NCBI GenBank assembly: GCA_011959205.1 | Contig: BLLV01000012.1 | Coordinates: forward strand, 1 to 39,753 | Length of the DNA: 39,753 nucleotides | Direction: 5' to 3' | From: Bacteroidaceae bacterium | GTDB lineage: Bacteria; Bacteroidota; Bacteroidia; Bacteroidales; Bacteroidaceae | Shown: positions 17,551 to 25,400 of the stretch, piece by piece | How positions within the stretch are numbered: position 1 is the first letter of the stretch | How the letters are laid out: each line of letters starts with the position of its first letter | Notes under the pieces: generated by a model | What the model was told of the DNA's origin: nothing | The model's database searches: none | What the model saw: only the letters and a program-made list of their open reading frames with translations | Translations under genes and position numbers: made by a program

Positions 17551-18810
17551 ATGGGTATTATTATACAAATTCTCATCACAATGGCTTTTTCTGCTTTTTT
17601 CTCTGGAATGGAAATAGCCTTTGTTTCATCCAATAAATTACGTTTTGAAATGGATCGTAACAGCCAAAGTATAAATTCACGTATACTTTCCATCTTTTTT
17701 CATAATCCGAACAATTTTATTTCTACTATGCTAGTAGGAAATAATATAGCTTTGGTCATATATGGTATATTGATGGCGCAACTTATTGAGCAGAATCTTT
17801 TGGCAGGATGGATAGACAACCAATTCTTACTAGTACTCATCCAAACTATTATTTCCACTCTGATTATTTTGGTTACAGGAGAATTCATGCCCAAAACTTT
17901 ATTCAAGATCAATCCGAATTTCACTCTGGATATTTTTGCAATTCCCACTTATATTTGTTATGTCATCCTCTACCCTATCAGCAAATTTGCCTCGGGAGTA
18001 TCCAATATCCTACTTCGCCTTACGGGTATCAAGACTAACAAGGAAGCCAATGAAAAAGCTTTTACCAAAGTCGATTTGGATTATTTCATCCAAAGTAGCA
18101 TACAAGATGTTCAAAACGAACAAGAAATAGAAACAGAAGTCAAGATATTCCAAAACGCACTGGATTTTTCAAATATTAAAATCCGAGATTGCATGGTTCC
18201 TAGAACTGAAATTGTCGCTATTGAATATGGGACTCCTATAAAAGAGCTAAAAACTCGTTTCATCGAAAGTGGCATCAGCAAAATCATTGTTTACAAAGAA
18301 AATATAGACAATATTGTTGGCTATATCCATTCTTCCGAAATGTTTCGTGAACTGACAGAATGGAACAGAAATATCCGCCAGTTGCCTATTGTTCCTGAAA
18401 CCATGGGAGCCCACAAGTTGATGAAATTATTCATGCAGCAAAAAAAATCGTTGGCGGTGGTTGTTGATGAATTCGGAGGAACATCCGGTATTGTCGCACT
18501 GGAAGATCTGGTGGAAGAAATTTTTGGTGAGATAGAAGACGAACATGACACCACTTCCTATATCGCCAAACCTGTTGACAATAATGAATATATCCTTTCC
18601 GGACGTTTGGAAATAGAAAAAGCCAATGCTTTGCTATCACTTGACTTGCCGGAAAGTGATGAATACCAGACCATTGGCGGTCTAATTTTACACCAATACC
18701 AAAGTTTCCCCAAAATACATGAAGAGATTACTTTCGGTAAATTCCATTTTAAAATAATCAAAGTAACAGCAACAAAAATTGAATTAGTAAAGTTGAAAGT
18801 GACCGAATAA
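17551..18810 (+). CDS. CNNM/CBS-domain membrane protein, CorC/HlyC (GldE-type) family
   Basis: This 419-residue protein has the CNNM (DUF21) membrane domain with four predicted helices (about 1-150), including SAFFSGMEIAFVSSNKLR, which is typical of the family. A CBS pair follows: the first begins at IRDCMVPRTEIVAIE (about 210), the second covers VPETMGAHKLMKLFMQQKKS and DEFGGTSGIVALEDLVEEIFGEI (about 275-330). The C-terminal CorC_HlyC domain (about 345-416) ends in KFHFKIIKVTATKIELVKL. Members are linked to magnesium or divalent cation homeostasis, and the Bacteroidetes form is often called GldE. It follows lptC by 13 bases and is probably in the same operon. No gliding genes are nearby. The transported ion is not evident. 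Confidence 0.92.
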   Translation: MGIIIQILITMAFSAFFSGMEIAFVSSNKLRFEMDRNSQSINSRILSIFFHNPNNFISTMLVGNNIALVIYGILMAQLIEQNLLAGWIDNQFLLVLIQTIISTLIILVTGEFMPKTLFKINPNFTLDIFAIPTYICYVILYPISKFASGVSNILLRLTGIKTNKEANEKAFTKVDLDYFIQSSIQDVQNEQEIETEVKIFQNALDFSNIKIRDCMVPRTEIVAIEYGTPIKELKTRFIESGISKIIVYKENIDNIVGYIHSSEMFRELTEWNRNIRQLPIVPETMGAHKLMKLFMQQKKSLAVVVDEFGGTSGIVALEDLVEEIFGEIEDEHDTTSYIAKPVDNNEYILSGRLEIEKANALLSLDLPESDEYQTIGGLILHQYQSFPKIHEEITFGKFHFKIIKVTATKIELVKLKVTE

Positions 18811-18854
18811 TAGATTTTTTTCACAATAAAATAGCTTGTAAGCTGCATTTTTTG

Positions 18855-18862
18855 TATCTTCG
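18855..18862 (+). promoter_or_regulatory. Putative -7 box for the PpiD-like gene
   Basis: TATCTTCG matches the relaxed Bacteroides -7 consensus TAnnTTTG at all but one base, 54 bases before the ATG at 18916. The gene may therefore have its own promoter besides read-through from upstream. Confidence 0.45.
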
Positions 18863-18915
18863 TGCGCTAAATCTATGAAATATAAAAAAACAATAAACAA
18901 AAATAGTAAAATAAA

Positions 18916-21048
18916 ATGGCAACATTACAAACAATCAGAAGTAAAGGCCCTTTGTTGGTCGTTGTAATCGGACTTGCCCTCTTCGCATTTATTGCCGGAG
19001 ACGCATGGAAGGTTCTCCAACCACATCAGGGTAAACAAGACGTAGGTGAAGTGAATGGAAAAACACTTACAGCACAAGAGTATCAGAAAATGGTAGATGA
19101 ATACACTGAAGTCATTAAATTGACACAAGGTGTTTCCGCATTAAATGATGACCAACTGACTCAAGTAAAAGACCAGGTATGGCAATCTTACGTAAATAAC
19201 CAATTGATTGCAGCAGAAGCTGAAAAATTAGGATTGATTGTCAGCAAAGCTGAGGTTCAAGCAATCATCGAGGAAGGTACTAACCCACTGTTGATGCAGA
19301 CTCCGTTCCGCAATCCGCAAACCGGTGCTTTCGACAAAGATATGCTGAAAAAATTCTTGGTGGATTATGCTCATTTGGACGCAAGCAAAATGCCTGCACA
19401 ATATGTGGAATACTATCAGAAAATGGGTGCTTTTTGGAATTTTATTGAAAAGACTCTGATTCAATCTACTTTAGCTGAAAAATATCAGAATCTGATTGCA
19501 AAATCATTGATTTCAAATCCGGTTGCTGCTGAAGACGCTTTCACATCACGTAGTGAACAAGCAGACGTATTATTGGCTGCAATTCCTTATTCTTCTATCA
19601 GTGATTCAACCATCACTGTTTCAAACAGCGAAATCAAAGACCTTTATAACAAAAGAAAAGCTTCTTTTGAACAACCAGTTGAAACCCGTAACATCAAATA
19701 CATTGATGTATTGGTAACTCCGTCTGACGAAGATCGTAAAGAAGTACTAAACGAAGTAACAGAATACGCTACTCAACTGGGTACTGCTGCAGATATGAGC
19801 ACATTCATCCGTTCCACAGGTTCTGTTGTTCCTTTTTCTGAAATTGCGATCAACAAAACTGTATATCCTAACGACATTGTTGCACGTTTGGACTCTGTAA
19901 GTATCAACGAAGTATATGGTCCTTACTATAATCAGGCTGATGACTCTTACAACGCTTTCAAAATTATTGCCAAGAAAACTGCTCCTGACTCAATCCAATA
20001 TCGTCAGATTCAAGTATATACTGAAGATGCTGCTAGAACCGTTACTTTGGCTGATAGTATTTTCAATGCGTTGAAAGATGGAGCAGACTTTGCAGATATC
20101 GCCAAAAAATATGGTCAAACAGGCGAATCTACTTGGTTGACAGCCCGCAACTATGAAGGTGCTGCATTAGATGTTGACAATGCTAAATACATTAACACAT
20201 TGATAAACTCTAATGTTAAAGAATTGAACAACCTTCAGATCGGACAAGCTAATATTATTCTTCAAGTATTGGACAAAAAAGCCATGAAAGATAAATATAA
20301 AATTGCAGTGATTAAACGTCCGGTTGAATTTAGCAAAGAAACATACAACAAAGCATACAACGATTTCAGTCAATTCGTAGCCCAAAACAGTACAATAGAC
20401 AAGATGGTAGCCAATGCAGAAGAAAATGGTTATCGCTTATTGGAACGTGCTGATTTCCGTAGTGCAGAACATCGTGTGGGTGGTGTAAAAGGAACTCGCG
20501 AAGCTTTGAAATGGATTTTCGCTGCCAAAGAAGGTGAAGTATCTCCTTTATACGAATGTGGTGAAAATGATCATTTAATGGTGGTTGCTCTTGAAAAAAT
20601 CAATCCTGCAGGATATCGTAATATAAATCTTATTGCCGATATGCTGAAAGCAGAAATCATCAAGGATAAAAAAGCAGAGAAACTGATGGCTGAAATGAAA
20701 GACGCAAACAGCATTGAGCAAGTGAAAGGTATGGCAAATGCAGTCAGTGATTCAGTAAAACATATCACTTTCTCTGCTCCCGCTTATGTATCAGTGACTC
20801 GCGCCAGCGAACCTGCCTTAGGTGCTTATGCAAGCAAAGCTGAAGCAAACAAACTGACCGGTCCCATCAAAGGTAATGCAGGTGTTTATATGATTCAGGT
20901 GTTCAATAAAGAAAAAATTGCAGAAGAATTTGATGCGAAGAATGAAGAAAACAACTTGTCTAATATGGCAGGACGTTATGCTAGTAGCTTCATCAATGAT
21001 TTGTACAAGAAAGCTGAAGTAAAAGACGACCGTTACCTATATTTCTAA
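18916..21048 (+). CDS. PpiD/SurA-like peptidylprolyl isomerase, membrane-anchored chaperone
   Basis: This 710-residue protein has an uncleaved N-terminal membrane helix (about 12-30, GPLLVVVIGLALFAFIAGDAW), then a SurA_N-type chaperone domain starting at VGEVNGKTLTAQEYQKMVDEY. It ends with a long periplasmic helical region. A parvulin-like PpiC domain lies at about 356-455 (SIQYRQIQVYTEDAA then ALKDGADFADIAKKYGQTGE). A second similar stretch comes near 525-575 (KWIFAAKEGEVSPLYE). This is the PpiD layout: an inner-membrane foldase helping proteins leaving SecYEG. Whether the parvulin site is active cannot be judged by eye. It closes the coaX-lptC run. Identity as a PpiD-type protein is confident. 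Confidence 0.93.
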   Translation: MATLQTIRSKGPLLVVVIGLALFAFIAGDAWKVLQPHQGKQDVGEVNGKTLTAQEYQKMVDEYTEVIKLTQGVSALNDDQLTQVKDQVWQSYVNNQLIAAEAEKLGLIVSKAEVQAIIEEGTNPLLMQTPFRNPQTGAFDKDMLKKFLVDYAHLDASKMPAQYVEYYQKMGAFWNFIEKTLIQSTLAEKYQNLIAKSLISNPVAAEDAFTSRSEQADVLLAAIPYSSISDSTITVSNSEIKDLYNKRKASFEQPVETRNIKYIDVLVTPSDEDRKEVLNEVTEYATQLGTAADMSTFIRSTGSVVPFSEIAINKTVYPNDIVARLDSVSINEVYGPYYNQADDSYNAFKIIAKKTAPDSIQYRQIQVYTEDAARTVTLADSIFNALKDGADFADIAKKYGQTGESTWLTARNYEGAALDVDNAKYINTLINSNVKELNNLQIGQANIILQVLDKKAMKDKYKIAVIKRPVEFSKETYNKAYNDFSQFVAQNSTIDKMVANAEENGYRLLERADFRSAEHRVGGVKGTREALKWIFAAKEGEVSPLYECGENDHLMVVALEKINPAGYRNINLIADMLKAEIIKDKKAEKLMAEMKDANSIEQVKGMANAVSDSVKHITFSAPAYVSVTRASEPALGAYASKAEANKLTGPIKGNAGVYMIQVFNKEKIAEEFDAKNEENNLSNMAGRYASSFINDLYKKAEVKDDRYLYF

Positions 21049-21071
21049 TCAGTGTAATCTAATAATAACAG

Positions 21072-21103
21072 CAGGCTGTATTGACTTTCATCGATACAGC
21101 CTG
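21072..21103 (+). terminator. Terminator hairpin after the PpiD-like gene
   Basis: A perfect 10-base stem (CAGGCTGTAT / ATACAGCCTG) with a 12-base loop lies 24 bases past the stop. A TTGTGTTT tail follows. It overlaps the last codons of the possible minus-strand gene at 21088. Confidence 0.6.
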
Positions 21104-21306
21104 TTGTGTTTCATACCTATTTGCATAGTAAGCATCCGATAAAGCACCCGTTGTCTTTGTTCTACTTTCATTACACCTTTACCTGTGCAATATTGCATAT
21201 AGATATCCATTTGAGCCTTTTTATAAGTACCAGGACTTATGCAAGATACTCCCCATATACAAACACTATACCATAAAAATTTGAACATCAAATGTATGTT
21301 CTTCAT
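21088..21306 (-). CDS. Possible 72-residue lipoprotein
   Basis: Starting at 21306, the frame encodes 72 residues that begin with a lipoprotein-like signal: MKNIHLMFKFLWYSVCIWG followed by VSC, Cys at residue 22. The mature part is basic, with KKAQMDIYMQYCTGKG and VEQRQRVLYRMLTM. An AGAAGGG ribosome binding site lies six bases before the ATG, and a TATGTTTG -7 box lies at 21333-21340. These three signals support a real gene. Against it, the 3' end overlaps the plus-strand terminator and I recognise no family. An earlier in-frame start at 21345 would precede the promoter box. Confidence 0.5.
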   Translation of the reverse strand: MKNIHLMFKFLWYSVCIWGVSCISPGTYKKAQMDIYMQYCTGKGVMKVEQRQRVLYRMLTMQIGMKHNRLYR

Positions 21307-21332
21307 CGTATCCCTTCTGCATAATTTATTGA

Positions 21333-21340
21333 CAAACATA
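21333..21340 (-). promoter_or_regulatory. Putative -7 box for the 72-residue lipoprotein
   Basis: TATGTTTG on the minus strand matches TAnnTTTG 26 bases before the ATG at 21306. Confidence 0.4.
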
Positions 21341-21429
21341 AGCAAAAAAACATAACCACGTCTTCTTATTGAAATTTATTTGATTTAAAAAGCATTTTGG
21401 ATATAATCCACATAAAGATTAAGATTCAC

Positions 21430-21460
21430 TTTGCCATGTCATGAAACATCCCTACCTTTG
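21430..21460 (+). promoter_or_regulatory. Bacteroides-type promoter for the mutarotase gene
   Basis: TTTG at 21430-21433 and TACCTTTG at 21453-21460 are separated by exactly 19 bases. This is the best match in the window to the -33/-7 consensus of the Bacteroides housekeeping sigma factor. The ATG lies 26 bases further on. Confidence 0.7.
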
Positions 21461-21486
21461 AAAAAAGAACTTATAACTAAAGAAAC

Positions 21487-22362
21487 ATGGAAACACTATC
21501 TAATTCTATCTTGACTGTACAAATAGCCAAGCATGGAGCCGAGCTTCAAAGCATCAAGAAGGATGGCAAAGAATATCTTTGGCAGGGCGACGCTAAATTT
21601 TGGGGACGGCGCTCACCTCTCCTTTTCCCTACAGTAGGCCGCGTGTGGGATAATAAATACCATCATGCCGGAAACACTTATGAAATAGGGCAACACGGAT
21701 TTGCACGTGATATGAATTTCAAACTGACCTATAAAGAAGATAAAGGAGCTGTATATTGGCTGGAAAGCACTCCTGACACATTGGGCAAGTTTCCTTTCCC
21801 CTTCCGCCTGCTGGTAGGATATTTATTGGAGGAAAATGAAATTACCGTAAAGTGGCGTGTAGAAAATCTAGGAGCCATGGATATGTATTTCCAAATCGGA
21901 GCACATCCCGCTTTCTATTTTCCCGAGTTCGACACCTCTACAGAAGATCGTGGTTTTTTTGTTTTTGACCGGATGTCTGATTTAGAATATACCGTGCCCA
22001 CAGAAAAGGGATGCGTATCACCAGAACGCCATACACTAAAATTAAATGAAGAAGGGCTGATGCCAATTGATATTCATACTTTTAATTGTGACACCTATAT
22101 CTTCGACAACAAGCAACTGAAAAAAGTAACCCTACTGGATAAAAAGAAAAATCCCTATATCAGTTTAGAATTCGACTCTCCGTTAGTAGCTTTGTGGTCC
22201 CCCACCAAACCCCATCCCGACTGTCCGTTTGTCTGCATCGAACCATGGTATGGACGTTGCGACTCTGTGGGGTATTCAGGAGAGTTGAAAAATCGTGAAT
22301 GGATACAAAAACTAGAGTCCAAAGAAGTTTTTGATGTAGAATATAAAATCATTATAGAGTAA
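21487..22362 (+). CDS. Aldose 1-epimerase (galactose mutarotase-like) family protein
   Basis: This 291-residue cytoplasmic protein has the galactose mutarotase fold and would interconvert the anomers of a sugar. Family residues are in place: His140 in QIGAHPAFYFP and the likely catalytic Glu252 in FVCIEPWYGRCDS. The N-terminus (LTVQIAKHGAELQSIKKDGK and YLWQGDAKFWGRRSPLLFP) is typical of the group close to LacX/YeaD, whose sugar or phosphosugar specificity differs from GalM. The gene appears monocistronic, with a strong promoter at 21430-21460 and a terminator at 22371. The exact substrate cannot be told from sequence. Confidence 0.92.
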   Translation: METLSNSILTVQIAKHGAELQSIKKDGKEYLWQGDAKFWGRRSPLLFPTVGRVWDNKYHHAGNTYEIGQHGFARDMNFKLTYKEDKGAVYWLESTPDTLGKFPFPFRLLVGYLLEENEITVKWRVENLGAMDMYFQIGAHPAFYFPEFDTSTEDRGFFVFDRMSDLEYTVPTEKGCVSPERHTLKLNEEGLMPIDIHTFNCDTYIFDNKQLKKVTLLDKKKNPYISLEFDSPLVALWSPTKPHPDCPFVCIEPWYGRCDSVGYSGELKNREWIQKLESKEVFDVEYKIIIE

Positions 22363-22370
22363 TCTAGAAT

Positions 22371-22409
22371 AACGGGGTATGCACGCAAATGAGCCACACC
22401 CCGTTTTTT
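22371..22409. terminator. Terminator between convergent genes
   Basis: The stem AACGGGG/CCCCGTT, extended by further pairs toward a loop, is followed on the plus strand by TTTTTT. It ends the mutarotase gene and may also serve the minus-strand transporter. Confidence 0.75.
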
Positions 22410-22410
22410 C

Positions 22411-23334
22411 TTACTGGCTTCCCAAATACAGAAATATCATACCAATAAGTACCAGTGCCAAATCCACAACTTTGCTTTTAAGATTCTTCTCACGGAACAC
22501 CATTGCACCAAATATAAAAGAAACAAGCACACTGCCACGCCTCACCATGGATACAATAGAAATCATTGCCCCATCTAAACTTAAAGCATAAAAATAAACA
22601 AAATCGGCTGCCGACAAAAAAATAGATATCAGAACAATACACCAATGCCAATGAAACGGAGTGGTAGATCCGCGCTTCGGCCACCATAACAACATCAGGA
22701 CACCTCCCATCATAAACAATTGATAGATATTATACCAAGACTGCACAATCATTCTATCCAGTCCGATACCTCCTTGGTCGGCAGGCGCCATGAGGTACTT
22801 GTCATAAAGCCCGCTGATTGCCCCCAACACAGCCGCCGTTACCACATAATAAATCCATTTATTATGCTTGAAATCTATTCCTTCCTTCTTTCCACTGCGG
22901 CTCAGCATAAAAAAAGAGAAGACAGCCATCAGCACACCAATCCATTGGTACAGATTCAACCGCTCACCAAAGACCACCAAAGCCCCTACCAGCACCATCA
23001 CCGGACGGGTAGCATTTATAGGCCCCACAATCGTGATAGGCAGATTCTTCATCCCAAAATATCCCAACACCCACGATGAAAGGACAATAACCGATTTCAA
23101 CACCACATAACGATGTACCTCCCATCCTGCAACGGGCACATAAAAAATAGAGTTTTCCAATGTTTCCGGCTTCCACACCGACCAAACAATAAAAGGAAGA
23201 AATATCAAACTAGAGAACAATGTATTAAGAAATAACACCGGAATGACCGCATTGTCCTTTAACGACTGTTTCTTAAAAACATCATAAAATCCCAGCAATG
23301 CTGCCGAAAGAAATGCCAGAAGTAACCACATCAT
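22411..23334 (-). CDS. EamA-family (DMT superfamily) transporter
   Basis: This 307-residue integral membrane protein has about ten helices arranged as two EamA repeats. The first repeat ends with TRPVMVLVGALVVFGERLNL, and the second with RRGSVLVSFIFGAMVFREKN. Both show the family pattern of a helix followed by a Glu-Arg/Glu-Lys boundary. Members export or import small metabolites, and the substrate here is unknown. The start at 23334 (MMWLLLAFLSAALLGFYDVF) is preferred to 23415, because the -7 box at 23362-23369 lies between them. It is convergent with the mutarotase gene. Confidence 0.88.
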   Translation of the reverse strand: MMWLLLAFLSAALLGFYDVFKKQSLKDNAVIPVLFLNTLFSSLIFLPFIVWSVWKPETLENSIFYVPVAGWEVHRYVVLKSVIVLSSWVLGYFGMKNLPITIVGPINATRPVMVLVGALVVFGERLNLYQWIGVLMAVFSFFMLSRSGKKEGIDFKHNKWIYYVVTAAVLGAISGLYDKYLMAPADQGGIGLDRMIVQSWYNIYQLFMMGGVLMLLWWPKRGSTTPFHWHWCIVLISIFLSAADFVYFYALSLDGAMISIVSMVRRGSVLVSFIFGAMVFREKNLKSKVVDLALVLIGMIFLYLGSQ

Positions 23335-23361
23335 ATCTTTTACCTTATTTAAAACCAAGGA

Positions 23362-23369
23362 CAAAGTTA
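23362..23369 (-). promoter_or_regulatory. Putative -7 box for the DMT transporter
   Basis: TAACTTTG on the minus strand matches TAnnTTTG 27 bases before the start at 23334. Confidence 0.5.
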
Positions 23370-23488
23370 CAACAAAAAACAAACAAAGAAGTGTAGATTC
23401 TGATATAAATGACATGAAAATAAAAGAAAAAAGAGGAAACGAAGAAATACATCTCCATCCCCTTTTTTCATTTATGAACGAATATCCT

Positions 23489-23530
23489 CTGGGAATTTCA
23501 CCCAGCGGCTACCCTTGATTAAATTCCCAG
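23489..23530 (-). terminator. Hairpin at the phosphoglucomutase stop codon
   Basis: The 10-base perfect arms CTGGGAATTT and AAATTCCCAG span the stop codon of the mutase gene. No T-run follows on the minus strand, so this may be a processing or stability hairpin rather than a classical terminator. Confidence 0.4.
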
Positions 23531-25264
23531 TGACTTTCTTACGGCTTCCACTTTTTCCTCAGCAGCAGCATTAGCGGCATCGAAACATTTGTGGCAACCC
23601 ATCTCACCTTTCACTTCCACATAGAACTTGATTTTAGGCTCTGTTCCCGACGGACGGACTGAAATCTTAGTTCCATCTTCTGTGAAATATTGCAATACGT
23701 TACTGGTTTCCGGCATTTCGAGTTCTGTAACATTACCATTTCCGTCAGTAGCCTTCAACGTCTTGAAGTCCTTAGAAACGACCACTTTGGAACCACCAAT
23801 TTCTTTTGGAGGATTAGAACGGAAGTTTTCCATCATTGCTTTTATTTCTTCAGCACCACTCTTACCCGGTTTCACCACATTTACAGTAGTTTCTTTTGAG
23901 AAACCATATTCTACATAGATATCAAGCAACACCTCGAACAATGTCTTGCCCTGGTCTTTTGCCCAAGCACAGATTTCTGCCAGCAATGTACAAGCAGAAA
24001 CAGCATCTTTATCGCGGACAAAGTCTTCGGCTAGGAATCCGTAGCTTTCCTCACCACCACCAATGTACTGCTGCTTGCCTTCACGCAAACGGATCTCGCG
24101 TGCAATCCACTTAAATCCGGTATAGCAATCCAACATTTCGATGTGGTTCTTATCAGCGACCGATTTAATCAATTCTGTAGTAACGATGGTCTTCACAATG
24201 AAATCGTCCTCTTTCATCTTACCCATCGCAATACGGTTCTTTATGATATAATACAAGAATAGCAAACAGGTTTGGTTACCGTTGATTAGCACCCATTCTC
24301 CCTTATCATTTTTGCAAGCCATACCTACGCGGTCAGCATCCGGATCACTGGCCATCACGATGTCAGCGTCAATTTTCTTAGCCAGCTCAATAGCCATAGA
24401 CAATGCCTCCGCATTTTCAGGATTCGGAGAGATAACCGTGGGGAAATCGCCACTCTTCACCATTTGTTCAGGCACAGTATGCACATTTTCAAATCCCCAT
24501 TGCTTCAACGCACGCGGAATCAGCATCATACCTGTACCGTGAATCGGAGTATATACAATCTTCAAATCTTTCTGGCGCTTGATCACTTCAGGATCAATAG
24601 AGATTGACTTCACTTTATCCAAATAAACGCTGTCCACTTCTTCGCCCACAATCTGAATCAAGTCTTTGTTACCTCCAAACTTGATATCGGTAGCCGATGA
24701 AATCTTGTTCACCTCATCAATGATACCTTTATCATGCGGAGCCAATACTTGTGCGCCGTCATCCCAATAAGCCTTGTAACCATTGTATTCTCTTGGATTA
24801 TGAGAGGCGGTAATATTGATACCACTTTGGCAACCAAAATGACGGATAGCGAATGACATTTCAGGAGTAGGACGCATATCTTCAAACAAATATACTTTAA
24901 TACCATTCGCCGAAAAGATATTGGCAGAAATTTCCGCAAACAAACGGCTGTTGTTACGGCAGTCGTGACCTACCACTACAGAAATCTGATCGAGTTCTTT
25001 AAAGTTTTTATTTAGATAATTGGACAAACCCTGAGTAGCAGCACCTACCGTATAGATGTTCATACGGTTGCTGCCCACGCCCATAATACCACGCAAACCA
25101 CCTGTTCCAAACTCCAGATCTTTATAAAACGCTTCAATTAAATCAGTCTTATCGGGATTCGCCAACATTTTCTCAATTTCAGCCTGTGTCTCTGCATCAT
25201 AAGCAGGTGTTAACCATTTCTCTGCTTTCTCTGTCACTTGCTTTATCAATTCTTCATTTTCCAT
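23519..25264 (-). CDS. Phosphoglucomutase / phosphomannomutase (alpha-D-phosphohexomutase)
   Basis: This 581-residue cytoplasmic enzyme interconverts hexose 1- and 6-phosphates through a phosphoserine. The phosphoserine motif TASHNP has Ser154. The magnesium loop DPDADR spans 307-312. The sugar-binding loop GGEESYGF lies near 405, and the phosphate-binding RPSGTEPKIKFY near 545. The length and the NPREYNGYKAYW stretch match the long PGM/PMM type (PgcA-like). Whether glucose or mannose is the main substrate cannot be decided. It appears monocistronic, with a -7 box at 25317-25324. Identity at family level is secure. Confidence 0.96.
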   Translation of the reverse strand: MENEELIKQVTEKAEKWLTPAYDAETQAEIEKMLANPDKTDLIEAFYKDLEFGTGGLRGIMGVGSNRMNIYTVGAATQGLSNYLNKNFKELDQISVVVGHDCRNNSRLFAEISANIFSANGIKVYLFEDMRPTPEMSFAIRHFGCQSGINITASHNPREYNGYKAYWDDGAQVLAPHDKGIIDEVNKISSATDIKFGGNKDLIQIVGEEVDSVYLDKVKSISIDPEVIKRQKDLKIVYTPIHGTGMMLIPRALKQWGFENVHTVPEQMVKSGDFPTVISPNPENAEALSMAIELAKKIDADIVMASDPDADRVGMACKNDKGEWVLINGNQTCLLFLYYIIKNRIAMGKMKEDDFIVKTIVTTELIKSVADKNHIEMLDCYTGFKWIAREIRLREGKQQYIGGGEESYGFLAEDFVRDKDAVSACTLLAEICAWAKDQGKTLFEVLLDIYVEYGFSKETTVNVVKPGKSGAEEIKAMMENFRSNPPKEIGGSKVVVSKDFKTLKATDGNGNVTELEMPETSNVLQYFTEDGTKISVRPSGTEPKIKFYVEVKGEMGCHKCFDAANAAAEEKVEAVRKSLGI

Positions 25265-25316
25265 AATCTTTTGTTATTTATAAGGTTTATAATCATATCC
25301 GATTTTTATGTGTTGA

Positions 25317-25324
25317 CAAATGTA
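25317..25324 (-). promoter_or_regulatory. Putative -7 box for the phosphohexomutase
   Basis: TACATTTG on the minus strand matches TAnnTTTG about 52 bases before the ATG. Confidence 0.5.
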
Positions 25325-25400
25325 AAAGAATTAAATTAAAAATCCTAGAAATTTGGAAGAAGAAAATTAGAAATAATATGATTTTCAGGACATATATATT

